The notes under the pieces were generated by a model. It worked only from the letters and a program-made list of their open reading frames with translations. It did no database searches and was not told the origin of the DNA. Position numbers and translations under genes: made by a program. Shown one piece after another: positions 1 to 6,807 of a DNA stretch of 64,000 bases (the first letter of the stretch is position 1; each line of letters starts with the position of its first letter). The DNA is from Streptomyces sp. NBC_01235 (lineage in GTDB: Bacteria > Actinomycetota > Actinomycetes > Streptomycetales > Streptomycetaceae): positions 6,634,001-6,698,000 of the forward strand of contig NZ_CP108513.1 of NCBI RefSeq assembly GCF_035989285.1. The letters run 5' to 3'.

Positions 1-2
1 AG

Positions 3-677
3 CTCATCGACGCGGGCCTGGAGTCGCTGACCGGCGGCGGCGCCGAGATCTTCGACTGGGAGGTCCGCCGGCACATCGTGGACCACCGCACCCACTGGGA
101 GGACTGGTCGCGGATCCACCGCCTGGCGCACGAGAAGGGTCTCAAGACCCCGTGCACCATGCTGTACGGCCACATCGAGGAGCCGCGCCACCGGGTGGAC
201 CACGTCCTGCGCCTGCGCGAGCTCCAGGACGAGACCGGCGGCTTCCAGGTCTTCATCCCGCTGCGCTACCAGCACGACTTCGTGGACATGAAGGACGGCA
301 AGGTCCGCAACCGCCTTCAGGCCCGCACGCAGATGGCCACGGGCGCGGAGGCCCTGAAGACCTTCGCGGTCTCGCGTCTCCTCTTCGACAACGTCCCGCA
401 CGTCAAGGTCTTCTGGGTCATGCACGGCGTCCAGACCGCGCAGCTCGCCCTCCAGCACGGCGCGGACGACATGGACGGCTCGGTCGTCGAGTACAAGATC
501 ACGCACGACGCCGACAACTACGGCACCCCGAACAAGCTGACCCGCGAGGACCTGCTGGACCTCATCCGTGACGCCGGCTTCCGCCCGGTGGAACGCAACA
601 CGCGCTACGAGATCATCCGCGAGTACGACGGCCCCGACCCGGCCCGCCGCGAGGCGCCGCAGCCGATGCGCGTGTGA
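3..677 (+). CDS. mqnE: Aminofutalosine synthase MqnE, 5'-truncated by window edge
   Basis: This is the C-terminal 224 residues of a CofH-like radical SAM enzyme. MqnE adds a SAM-derived adenosyl radical to the MqnA product to give aminofutalosine in the futalosine route to menaquinone. Visible family features are the GGGAEIF segment near the visible start and the segment around FQVFIPLRYQ. The N-terminal CX3CX2C cluster motif lies outside the window. A second, distinct paralogue (mqnC) and mqnA occur in this window, which supports the assignment. The frame is open from base 3, so the gene continues upstream. MqnC or CofH are the alternatives, but the sequence differs clearly from the mqnC copy at 22.6 kb. 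Confidence 0.88.
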   Translation, partial: LIDAGLESLTGGGAEIFDWEVRRHIVDHRTHWEDWSRIHRLAHEKGLKTPCTMLYGHIEEPRHRVDHVLRLRELQDETGGFQVFIPLRYQHDFVDMKDGKVRNRLQARTQMATGAEALKTFAVSRLLFDNVPHVKVFWVMHGVQTAQLALQHGADDMDGSVVEYKITHDADNYGTPNKLTREDLLDLIRDAGFRPVERNTRYEIIREYDGPDPARREAPQPMRV

Positions 678-700
678 CACCCGGTCCGTTGGGCCGAAGG

Positions 701-730
701 TTGAGCCGCGCGGGCGGTAATGGCTAGCCT
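701..730 (+). promoter_or_regulatory. Candidate promoter of a leaderless GNAT gene
   Basis: TTGAGC (701-706) and TAGCCT (725-730) are separated by 18 bases and resemble a vegetative sigma promoter. The expected start point, 6-7 bases after the -10, falls on the A of the ATG at 737. No Shine-Dalgarno sequence lies upstream of that ATG. This predicts a leaderless mRNA, which is common in Streptomyces. Confidence 0.5.
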
Positions 731-736
731 GCCACT

Positions 737-1270
737 ATGGCCCTTACTTTCACACTCGATCCCGCCGTCACCCCCGCCCTGCGTGACGGCGTCCTCGACC
801 TCTGGACGGACGTCTCCAACGCGGGCGGGGCCGTCGGTTTCGTGGCGCCGGTGGAGCGGGAGGTGGTCCGGCCGGAGCTGGTCAAACACCTCGCGGCGAT
901 GGCCGAGGGCCGGCACCGGCTGCTCGTCGGGAAGGACGCGGCGGGAGAGGTCGCCGCGACGGCCTTCTTCTCCTTCAACACGCACCGGTTGCAGACGCAC
1001 TGGGTCTGGCTCTACACGGTGATGGTGCACCCCCGCCACCAGGGCAAGGGGTACGGCCGGGACCTGCTCGCGGCCGCCGCCGACGCGGCCAGAGGCTTCG
1101 AGGGCATCGACGCGATCCGGCTCTCCTGCCGCGGCGGACTCGGCCTGGAACGCTTCTACGGCTCCTGCGGCTACAAGGAGGTCGGCCGGATCCCCGGCGC
1201 CATCCGGGTCGCCCCGGGAGACGACCGCGACGACGTCGTCATGCTGCTGCCGCTGGCCCGAGGCCACTGA
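737..1270 (+). CDS. GNAT-family N-acetyltransferase
   Basis: The 177-residue protein matches the GCN5-related fold: an N-terminal helical region, then the acetyl-CoA pyrophosphate loop MVHPRHQGKGYGRDLL (about residues 95-110, with the Q-G-K-G-Y-G core). The substrate cannot be inferred. The start at 737 has no ribosome-binding site but sits directly downstream of a promoter-like TTGAGC/TAGCCT pair. It follows mqnE by 59 bases on the same strand, but its own promoter suggests separate transcription. Confidence 0.8.
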   Translation: MALTFTLDPAVTPALRDGVLDLWTDVSNAGGAVGFVAPVEREVVRPELVKHLAAMAEGRHRLLVGKDAAGEVAATAFFSFNTHRLQTHWVWLYTVMVHPRHQGKGYGRDLLAAAADAARGFEGIDAIRLSCRGGLGLERFYGSCGYKEVGRIPGAIRVAPGDDRDDVVMLLPLARGH

Positions 1271-1359
1271 CCCGAGGCCGCAGGGGCGGCTGCAAGATCG
1301 GGAGTCCGGCGTGCTTCACTGGACGCCGGCCCCTTTTGGAAACGGAAGAGTGGATTGAC

Positions 1360-1668
1360 ATGCTCCGCTACACACTGATGCGCCTCGGTGTCTTCGCCGG
1401 CTGCCTCGTGGTCGTCTGGGGTCTCGTCTACTCGGGCGTCGTCCCGCGCGGCCTCGGCGACTCCAACATCATGTGGGTCGTCCTGCTCTCGCTGGTGATC
1501 TCCGCGCCGATCAGCTTCGTGGTGCTGCGCAAGGAGCGCGACCGCGCCTCGGTGACGGTCGTGGAGCGCGTGGACCGCATGAAGGCCAACCTGGAGGCCA
1601 ACCGGTCCCAGGAGGACGCCACGGTCGACGAGACGACGCGTACCCAGGGCCGGACGCAGACCTCATAG
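1360..1668 (+). CDS. DUF4229 small membrane protein
   Basis: The 102-residue protein has two hydrophobic helices (about residues 6-24 and 32-52) followed by a charged tail with coiled-coil character (RVDRMKANLEANR). This is the layout of actinobacterial DUF4229 proteins, whose function is unknown. I chose ATG 1360 over an upstream TTG at 1336 because GGAAGAG lies 9 bases before it. The tail probably faces the cytoplasm. Confidence 0.78.
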   Translation: MLRYTLMRLGVFAGCLVVVWGLVYSGVVPRGLGDSNIMWVVLLSLVISAPISFVVLRKERDRASVTVVERVDRMKANLEANRSQEDATVDETTRTQGRTQTS

Positions 1669-1718
1669 CTGCTGCTCGGCGGGGGCCGGGTCCGGTCGGG
1701 CCCAACTACGCTGTGCGC

Positions 1719-2372
1719 ATGGGTGCCGTGAAGACCAAGCGGATGCCGCGCGCGGTCCGTGAGCAGCAGATGCTGGACGCCGCCGTGGAGACCTTCGGCC
1801 GCCGCGGGTACATGGCCGCGTCGATGGACGAGATAGCCGAACTCGCGGGCGTGTCCAAGCCGTTGGTGTACCTGTACCTGAACTCCAAGGAAGACCTCTT
1901 CACCGCCTGTATCCGGCGCGAGGCCAAGGCGCTCGTCGAGGCGGTCCGCACCGGCGTCCGCACCGACCTGCCCGCCGACCGCCAACTCTGGGACGGACTA
2001 CGGGCGTTCTTCGCGCACACCGCACAGCACCCGCACGCCTGGTCCGTCCTGCACCTCCAGGCCCGCACGCACGGCGAGCCGTTCGCCGGTGAGGTCGCGG
2101 CGATGCGCGAGGAGATCGTCGCGTTCGTCACCCAGCTGATCCTGGTCGCGGCCCGGGAGGCCCACCGGGACCCCGACCTGCCCGAACGCGAGGTCGCCGG
2201 ACTCGCCGAGGCCCTCGTCGGCGCCGCCGAGTCCCTCGCCGCCTGGGCCAACACCACCGACGGCACCACGGCCCGCCAGGCGGCGGCGACTCTGATGAAC
2301 TTCGCCTGGGCCGGCCTCGGCAACCTCATGGAGGGCCGCTCCTGGACTCCGCCGCCCGTGGCCGACGTATGA
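1719..2372 (+). CDS. TetR-family transcriptional regulator
   Basis: The 217-residue protein has an N-terminal TetR helix-turn-helix (about residues 12-58, including AAVETFGRRGYMAASMDEIAEL and the recognition part VSKPLVYLY) and a ligand-binding C-terminal domain. ATG 1719 is chosen because the HTH begins shortly after it. A TACGCT hexamer ends 6 bases before the ATG and there is no ribosome-binding site, so the mRNA may be leaderless. The ligand is unknown. Its closeness to the fatty acyl genes at 3-8.7 kb makes it a candidate for the TTACC-N3-GGTAA operators there, but that is only inference. Confidence 0.87.
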   Translation: MGAVKTKRMPRAVREQQMLDAAVETFGRRGYMAASMDEIAELAGVSKPLVYLYLNSKEDLFTACIRREAKALVEAVRTGVRTDLPADRQLWDGLRAFFAHTAQHPHAWSVLHLQARTHGEPFAGEVAAMREEIVAFVTQLILVAAREAHRDPDLPEREVAGLAEALVGAAESLAAWANTTDGTTARQAAATLMNFAWAGLGNLMEGRSWTPPPVADV

Positions 2373-2442
2373 CACCTGTCATGCCCGGCGGCGGACGCGG
2401 GACACTGGGCCGCCCCGGCCCGCCGCGCCTACCGTCTTCCCC

Positions 2443-2820
2443 ATGACGAAGCCCGGCAAGGACCAGACGCGGAAGACGGACATCCGGATCGGCCTCATCG
2501 GCGGTCACCGGCTGAACGGGGCCACCCTCCACGAGCGCACCCTCGCCGTCTCCCTCGTCGGCGGCGCCGGCGTCGACCTGACCGGGGTGGAGATCCCGGA
2601 CGGCGCCGAGCTGCGGATCACCAAGCTGAGCCTGATCGGCGGCGTCAGCCTCAAGGTCCGCCCCGACGTCCGGGTGGACGTCCGCGGTCTGCGCCTGGGC
2701 GGCGTCCAGGACCAGGGCCCGACCGAGCCGAACGGCCCGACCGTCCGCGTCGGGGCCTGGGGCCTCCTGGGCGGAGTCACGGTCCGCCGCGGCCGAGCGC
2801 TCCGCAGGCAAGTGCGGTGA
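2443..2820 (+). CDS. LiaF C-terminal-like hypothetical protein
   Basis: The 125-residue protein has no transmembrane helix. Repeated beta-rich motifs (IRIGLIGG, LAVSLVGGAGVDLTG, LSLIGGVSLKV, GLLGGVTVRRG) resemble the right-handed beta fold of LiaF/DUF2154 C-terminal domains found in many actinobacterial DUF1707 proteins. The DUF1707 and membrane parts are absent. Function is unknown; a cell-envelope stress role is only suggested by the fold. A TACCGT hexamer ends 7 bases before the ATG. Confidence 0.6.
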   Translation: MTKPGKDQTRKTDIRIGLIGGHRLNGATLHERTLAVSLVGGAGVDLTGVEIPDGAELRITKLSLIGGVSLKVRPDVRVDVRGLRLGGVQDQGPTEPNGPTVRVGAWGLLGGVTVRRGRALRRQVR

Positions 2821-2828
2821 CCGGCCGT

Positions 2829-2909
2829 CGGCCCGCTGCGGCGCGTCGTGGCCCGTCGCGCCCACGCGTCGGAGCCGCAATTCGTACAGCCCCGCGCCCC
2901 TTCAGGGCA
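2829..2909. repeat. Dispersed intergenic repeat, copy 1
   Basis: This stretch of about 80 bases between two convergent genes closely matches, in the opposite orientation, the sequence at 24458-24531. Shared blocks on the minus strand include GGGGCGCGGGGC, TTGCGGCTCCG/TGTGCGGCTCCG, CGCGTGGGCGCGAC and CCACGACG. It occupies almost the whole gap between the stop codons at 2820 and 2912. Similar GGGGCGCGGGG-type elements are widely scattered in Streptomyces intergenic DNA (recalled). A role as a two-way terminator is possible. Confidence 0.7.
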
Positions 2910-2911
2910 TC

Positions 2912-3757
2912 TCAGTGGGCGAGTGGGTCCACTCGGCCGGTCACGTGCAGCCGTCCCGGTTCGTCCGCGCCGCGCAGTTCGAAGCGTTTGCCGTCCGTCG
3001 CGAACAGCACCGTTCCCGGCAGGAGCACCGGGGCCCGGAACTCCGCGCGGATGTGTACGGCCGGTGGGGTGCCTTGGGCGGCCAGGCAGCGGGCGACCGT
3101 CCACATGCCGTGGGCGATGGCGCGGGGGAAGCCGAACGGGCGGGCGGTGAGGGGGTGGAGGTGGATGGGATTGCGGTCGCCGGAGACGGCGCCGTAGCGG
3201 CGGCCGACGTCGGCGGCGAGGTGCCAGGTGTCCAGGACCGGGAGGGGGGCCGGTTCCGGGTCCTTGGGGGCGGGGGACGGCTGTGTGCGGTGCCGGGCCA
3301 GGTAGGTGCTGGTCGACTCCCAGACCAGTTCCCCGCCCTCCCTGAGCTCCGTGACGACGCACGCCTGCGTGCCGCGCCGATGCGGTGCCAAGTGGTCGAC
3401 GTACACGCCGAGTTCGTACGTCCCGGTGGCCGCGGGAGCCCGGAGGCGGGTGATCTCGATCGACGTGTGGACGAGACCGAGCAGCGGCAGTGGGAAGTCG
3501 CGGCCGCTCATGATGCTCATCGCGAGCGGGAAGCCCAGCACGTGCGGGTAGGTGAGCGGCAGGGCGTCGTCGCCGGTGGGGAAGCCGCAGACCCGCTCGT
3601 AGCAGGACAGCCGGGTGAGGTCGATCCGCAGGCCGGGCACGACGAGCCGGTCGCCGGAGAACGCCGCTCCCGGGCGGGGCCGCTTGCAGAGGGACAGCAG
3701 CGCCCCCCGGGCGAGCAGGGGCCCGAGCGCCGGGACCCTCTTCACCGTGGTGTCCAC
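2912..3757 (-). CDS. MaoC-family (R)-specific enoyl hydratase, HtdX-like
   Basis: The 281-residue double-hotdog protein has the hydratase-2 motif in its C-terminal half: YGAVSGDRNPIHLHP followed by GFPRAIAHGM, with the catalytic Asp and His. It would hydrate trans-2-enoyl thioesters to (R)-3-hydroxyacyl thioesters. The GTG start (3757-3755) overlaps the TAG of the upstream reductase by one base, so the two are translationally coupled. The pairing with a FabG4-type reductase and a divergent thiolase copies the M. tuberculosis Rv0241c-Rv0242c-Rv0243 arrangement. The true acyl carrier (CoA or ACP) is not determined by sequence. Confidence 0.87.
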   Translation of the reverse strand: MDTTVKRVPALGPLLARGALLSLCKRPRPGAAFSGDRLVVPGLRIDLTRLSCYERVCGFPTGDDALPLTYPHVLGFPLAMSIMSGRDFPLPLLGLVHTSIEITRLRAPAATGTYELGVYVDHLAPHRRGTQACVVTELREGGELVWESTSTYLARHRTQPSPAPKDPEPAPLPVLDTWHLAADVGRRYGAVSGDRNPIHLHPLTARPFGFPRAIAHGMWTVARCLAAQGTPPAVHIRAEFRAPVLLPGTVLFATDGKRFELRGADEPGRLHVTGRVDPLAH

Positions 3758-5073
3758 TACGCCCCCAGCAGGCTCTGGCCGCACACCCGCACGACCTGCC
3801 CGTTCACCGCGCCGGAGGCGGGATGCGCGAGCCACGCCGTCGTCTCGGCGACGTCGACGGGCAGCCCGCCCTGCGCGAGGGAGTTCATCCGCCGGCCCGC
3901 CTCGCGGATGAACAGCGGCACCGCGGCCGTCATCTTCGTCTCGATGAAGCCCGGCGCCACCGCGTTCACCGTGACCCCGTGCCCGGCGAGCGCGCGCGGA
4001 GCGAGGGACCGGACCAGACCGGCGACGCCCGCCTTGCTCGCGCCGTAGTTCGTCTGCCCTGCGTTGCCCGCGAGCCCGGCGATGGAGGCGGTCGCCACGA
4101 TCCGCCCGCCCGGCCGCAGGGCGCCCTTCGCGAGCAGCGCGTCCGTCGTGCGCAGCACGCTCGCCAGATTGACGTCCAGGACGGAACCCCACCTCTCGGC
4201 CGGCATGTTGACCAGCCGCCGGTCCCGGGTGATCCCCGCGTTGTGGATCAACACGTCCAGCCCGTCGGGGAGTTCGGCGGCGATCCGTTCACCCGCGTCG
4301 GCGGCCGTGATGTCGAGCGCGAGGGCGGTGCCGCCCAGCCGCTCGGCGACCCGACGGGCGTCCGCCTCGGCCTGCGGTACGTCCAGGACGACGACATGGG
4401 CGCCGTCTCTCGCCAGCGTCTCCGCGACCGCCTCGCCGATCCCACGCGCTCCGCCGGTGACGAGCGCGGTGCGGCCGGCGAGGGGCTGCGACCAGTCGCC
4501 GGGGCCCTCGGACCCGTCGGCCCCTGTCGCGATCACCTGGCCGCTGACGTAGGCCGACTTGGGGGACAGGAGGAAGCGCAGTGTGGACTCGGCGGCGGCC
4601 GCGTCGGTCAGCCGGACCAGGTTCACGGTCCTGCCCCGCCCGATCTCCTTGCCGAGGGACCGCACGAACCCCTCCAGGGCCTGCTGCACGGCCGCCTGGT
4701 GGTGGTCCTCGGCGTCGAGTGGCGCGCCGAGCACCACCACCCGCCCGCTCGCCGCGACCGACCGCACCACCGGGTGCAGGGCCGCGTGCACCTCGGCGAG
4801 CGAGTCGACGTCACGGACACCGGTCGCGTCGAGGACGACGGCGGCGGGGGCGCAGGCGGGGGCGGAGGGGCCGAGGGGGAGCCCCGCACGGGCCAGGACC
4901 GGCCCGAGGCCGGGGACCGTGGAGGTGCCCGCCGTGAGATGGAGCAAGTCGCCGTCCAGGGACGGACGTTCGGCCGACCAGCGTCTGAGTGGCGCCGGTT
5001 GCGGGAGCCCGAGCCGTCGGGTGAGGAGGCGGCCGGGTGCGGTGGCGGTGAAGCTCAGATAGCGGTCGGCCAT
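3757..5073 (-). CDS. High-molecular-weight 3-oxoacyl reductase, FabG4-like
   Basis: At 438 residues this is nearly twice the length of ordinary FabG. It has an N-terminal flavodoxin-like half (about 1-205) and a C-terminal short-chain dehydrogenase half with the nucleotide motif TGGARGIG (about residue 217), the serine in TASIAG and the YGASKAG Tyr-Lys pair. This is the layout of mycobacterial FabG4 (Rv0242c), an NAD(H)-dependent 3-oxoacyl-CoA reductase. It is divergent from the thiolase gene across a 113-base region with a large palindrome, and coupled to the MaoC gene downstream. It probably runs with them in fatty acyl chain elongation or beta-oxidation. Confidence 0.88.
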   Translation of the reverse strand: MADRYLSFTATAPGRLLTRRLGLPQPAPLRRWSAERPSLDGDLLHLTAGTSTVPGLGPVLARAGLPLGPSAPACAPAAVVLDATGVRDVDSLAEVHAALHPVVRSVAASGRVVVLGAPLDAEDHHQAAVQQALEGFVRSLGKEIGRGRTVNLVRLTDAAAAESTLRFLLSPKSAYVSGQVIATGADGSEGPGDWSQPLAGRTALVTGGARGIGEAVAETLARDGAHVVVLDVPQAEADARRVAERLGGTALALDITAADAGERIAAELPDGLDVLIHNAGITRDRRLVNMPAERWGSVLDVNLASVLRTTDALLAKGALRPGGRIVATASIAGLAGNAGQTNYGASKAGVAGLVRSLAPRALAGHGVTVNAVAPGFIETKMTAAVPLFIREAGRRMNSLAQGGLPVDVAETTAWLAHPASGAVNGQVVRVCGQSLLGA

Positions 5074-5110
5074 GATGATCTCCCACGGGCTCGGCGCACA
5101 CGAGAAACGG

Positions 5111-5156
5111 GATCCCGCGAGGGATCCTTACTCCGGAGTAAGGTTACCGTGGGTAA
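5111..5156. promoter_or_regulatory. Palindromic operator cluster between fabG4- and fadA-like genes
   Basis: Three abutting inverted repeats lie in the divergent promoter region: GATCCC-GCGA-GGGATC (5111-5126), a perfect 18-bp palindrome with core TTACTCCGGAGTAA (5126-5143), and TTACC-GTG-GGTAA (5144-5156). The last has the same 5-3-5 geometry as a site at 6667-6679 ahead of the acyl-CoA ligase. They look like binding sites for a dimeric TetR-type repressor of lipid genes. Confidence 0.55.
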
Positions 5157-5186
5157 GTCTAGGTCAAGGGTGAGGAGCAGGTCGAG

Positions 5187-6533
5187 ATGAGTACCTCGGA
5201 ACCGTCGTCGGAACCGTCGAAGGTGACCTATCTGAGAGGGGCTCGGAAGAGCACCCCGGAGCCCCCGCGTGCCCGCCGCGTCGCCATCGTCGCCGGCACC
5301 CGCATCCCCTTCGCCCGCTCCGACGGCCCCTACGCCACCGCCTCCAACCAGGAGATGCTGACGGCGGCCGTGAACGGACTGGTGAACCGCCACGCGCTCG
5401 ATGTCCCGGGCGTCGTGGGCGAGTTGGTCGCCGGCGCCGTTCTCAAGCACAGCCGTGACTTCAACCTGGCCCGCGAGACCGTCCTCGGCTCGAAGCTCGA
5501 CGCCCGCACCCCCGCCTACGACATCCAGCAGGCCTGCGGCACCGGCCTCCAGGCCGTGATCGCCGCTGCCAACAAGATCGCCCTGGGCCAGACCGAGTCC
5601 GCGATCGCGGGCGGCGCCGACACCGCCAGCGACGCCCCTCTCGGCGTCAACGACCGCCTGCGCCGCATCCTTCTGGAGGCCCGCCGCGCCAAGTCGACCG
5701 GCGACCGCCTCAAGGCCCTCGCGCAGATCCGCCCCTCCCACCTGATCCCCGACATCCCGCGCAACGCCGAACCGCGCACCGGCCTGTCCATGGGCGAGCA
5801 CGCGGCGGTCACCGCCCGCGCCTGGGGCATCGACCGCGAGGCCCAGGACGAACTGGCGGCCACCAGCCATCAGCGGCTCGCGGCCGCGTACGAGCGGGGC
5901 TTCTTCGGCGACCTGGTCGTCCCGTTCCGCGACCTGGCCCGCGACCAGAACCTGCGCCCGGACTCGACGGCCGAGCAACTGGCCCGTCTGAAGCCGGTGT
6001 TCGGCACCGACGGACCCGACCCGACCATGACGGCGGGCAATTCGACCCCGCTGACGGACGGCGCGGCCGTCGTGCTCCTCGCCTCCGAGGAGTGGGCCGA
6101 GGCGCGGGGCCTGGAGCCGCTCGCCTACCTGACCGCGTACGAGACGGCGGCCGTGGACTTCGTGCACGGCGACGTCGCCGACGGGCAGGACGGGTTGCTG
6201 ATGGCCCCCGCGTACGCCGTCCCCCGCATGCTGGAGCGAACCGGTCTGCGCATCGAGGACTTCGACCTCTTCGAGGTCCACGAGGCCTTCGCCTCCCAGG
6301 TGTTGGCGACCCTCGCGGCCTGGGAGAAGCAGGGCCTGGCGCCCATCGACCGCGACCGGCTGAACGTCGCCGGTTCCTCCCTCGCGACCGGTCACCCCTT
6401 CGCGGCGACCGGTGCCCGTATCGTCGCGACGCTGGCCAAGCTGCTCGCCGAACAGCACGGCCCCGCAAGGGGGCTGATCTCGATCTGTGCGGCGGGCGGA
6501 CAGGGTGTGACCGCGATCCTGGAGCGGCCGTGA
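5187..6533 (+). CDS. Acetyl-CoA C-acyltransferase (thiolase), FadA-type
   Basis: The 448-residue thiolase has the nucleophilic cysteine in QQACGTGLQ (about residue 116), the VHEAF histidine motif, the GHPFAATGAR motif near the C-terminus and the final CAAGGQG loop with the second catalytic cysteine. It cleaves 3-oxoacyl-CoA, or condenses acyl-CoAs in reverse. Family members of this length resemble FadA2 and FadI. An N-terminal extension of about 30 residues precedes the thiolase fold. The divergent FabG4- and MaoC-like genes supply the preceding beta-oxidation steps. Confidence 0.9.
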   Translation: MSTSEPSSEPSKVTYLRGARKSTPEPPRARRVAIVAGTRIPFARSDGPYATASNQEMLTAAVNGLVNRHALDVPGVVGELVAGAVLKHSRDFNLARETVLGSKLDARTPAYDIQQACGTGLQAVIAAANKIALGQTESAIAGGADTASDAPLGVNDRLRRILLEARRAKSTGDRLKALAQIRPSHLIPDIPRNAEPRTGLSMGEHAAVTARAWGIDREAQDELAATSHQRLAAAYERGFFGDLVVPFRDLARDQNLRPDSTAEQLARLKPVFGTDGPDPTMTAGNSTPLTDGAAVVLLASEEWAEARGLEPLAYLTAYETAAVDFVHGDVADGQDGLLMAPAYAVPRMLERTGLRIEDFDLFEVHEAFASQVLATLAAWEKQGLAPIDRDRLNVAGSSLATGHPFAATGARIVATLAKLLAEQHGPARGLISICAAGGQGVTAILERP

Positions 6534-6666
6534 AGGGCGGAACGAGCAGGCGGGCGGAACAAATGTGAAGGATCCTCATATAACCCCCGAGGCTGCACAG
6601 CCCTGACCCCGGAAACTCCCGGAACACGCACAAGCCCCCCACGTGAGCGCCGTACGATCCCCTACC

Positions 6667-6679
6667 TAACCGGCGGTAA
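6667..6679. promoter_or_regulatory. Candidate operator matching the fadA-fabG4 site
   Basis: TAACC-GGC-GGTAA is a 5-3-5 inverted repeat with one mismatch. Its minus-strand reading, GGTTACCG followed by a GGTTA half, is close to the TTACC-GTG-GGTAA site at 5144-5156. It lies upstream of the acyl-CoA ligase gene and suggests common control of the lipid genes. Confidence 0.4.
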
Positions 6680-6685
6680 CCCCTG

Positions 6686-6725
6686 CCTTAGGGGGCCTTA
6701 GGGCCTCTTAGGGCCCCTTAGGGGC
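6686..6725 (+). repeat. Four 10-bp tandem repeats (CCTTAGGGNN)
   Basis: Four consecutive units of exactly ten bases begin at 6686, 6696, 6706 and 6716. Each has the core YCTTAGGG with a variable last two positions. The 10-base period would place every unit on the same face of the helix. The array sits 83 bases ahead of the acyl-CoA ligase start, in the 274-base gap after the thiolase gene, and may be a regulator binding array. Confidence 0.7.
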
Positions 6726-6807
6726 ATCCCGGTTGAACGCCTCGGTGCGCGAAGCACGTACGTCATGCAGCAAGCAGTTTTCTCGCTGCACGCTCAGGGA
6801 GCCGCCC

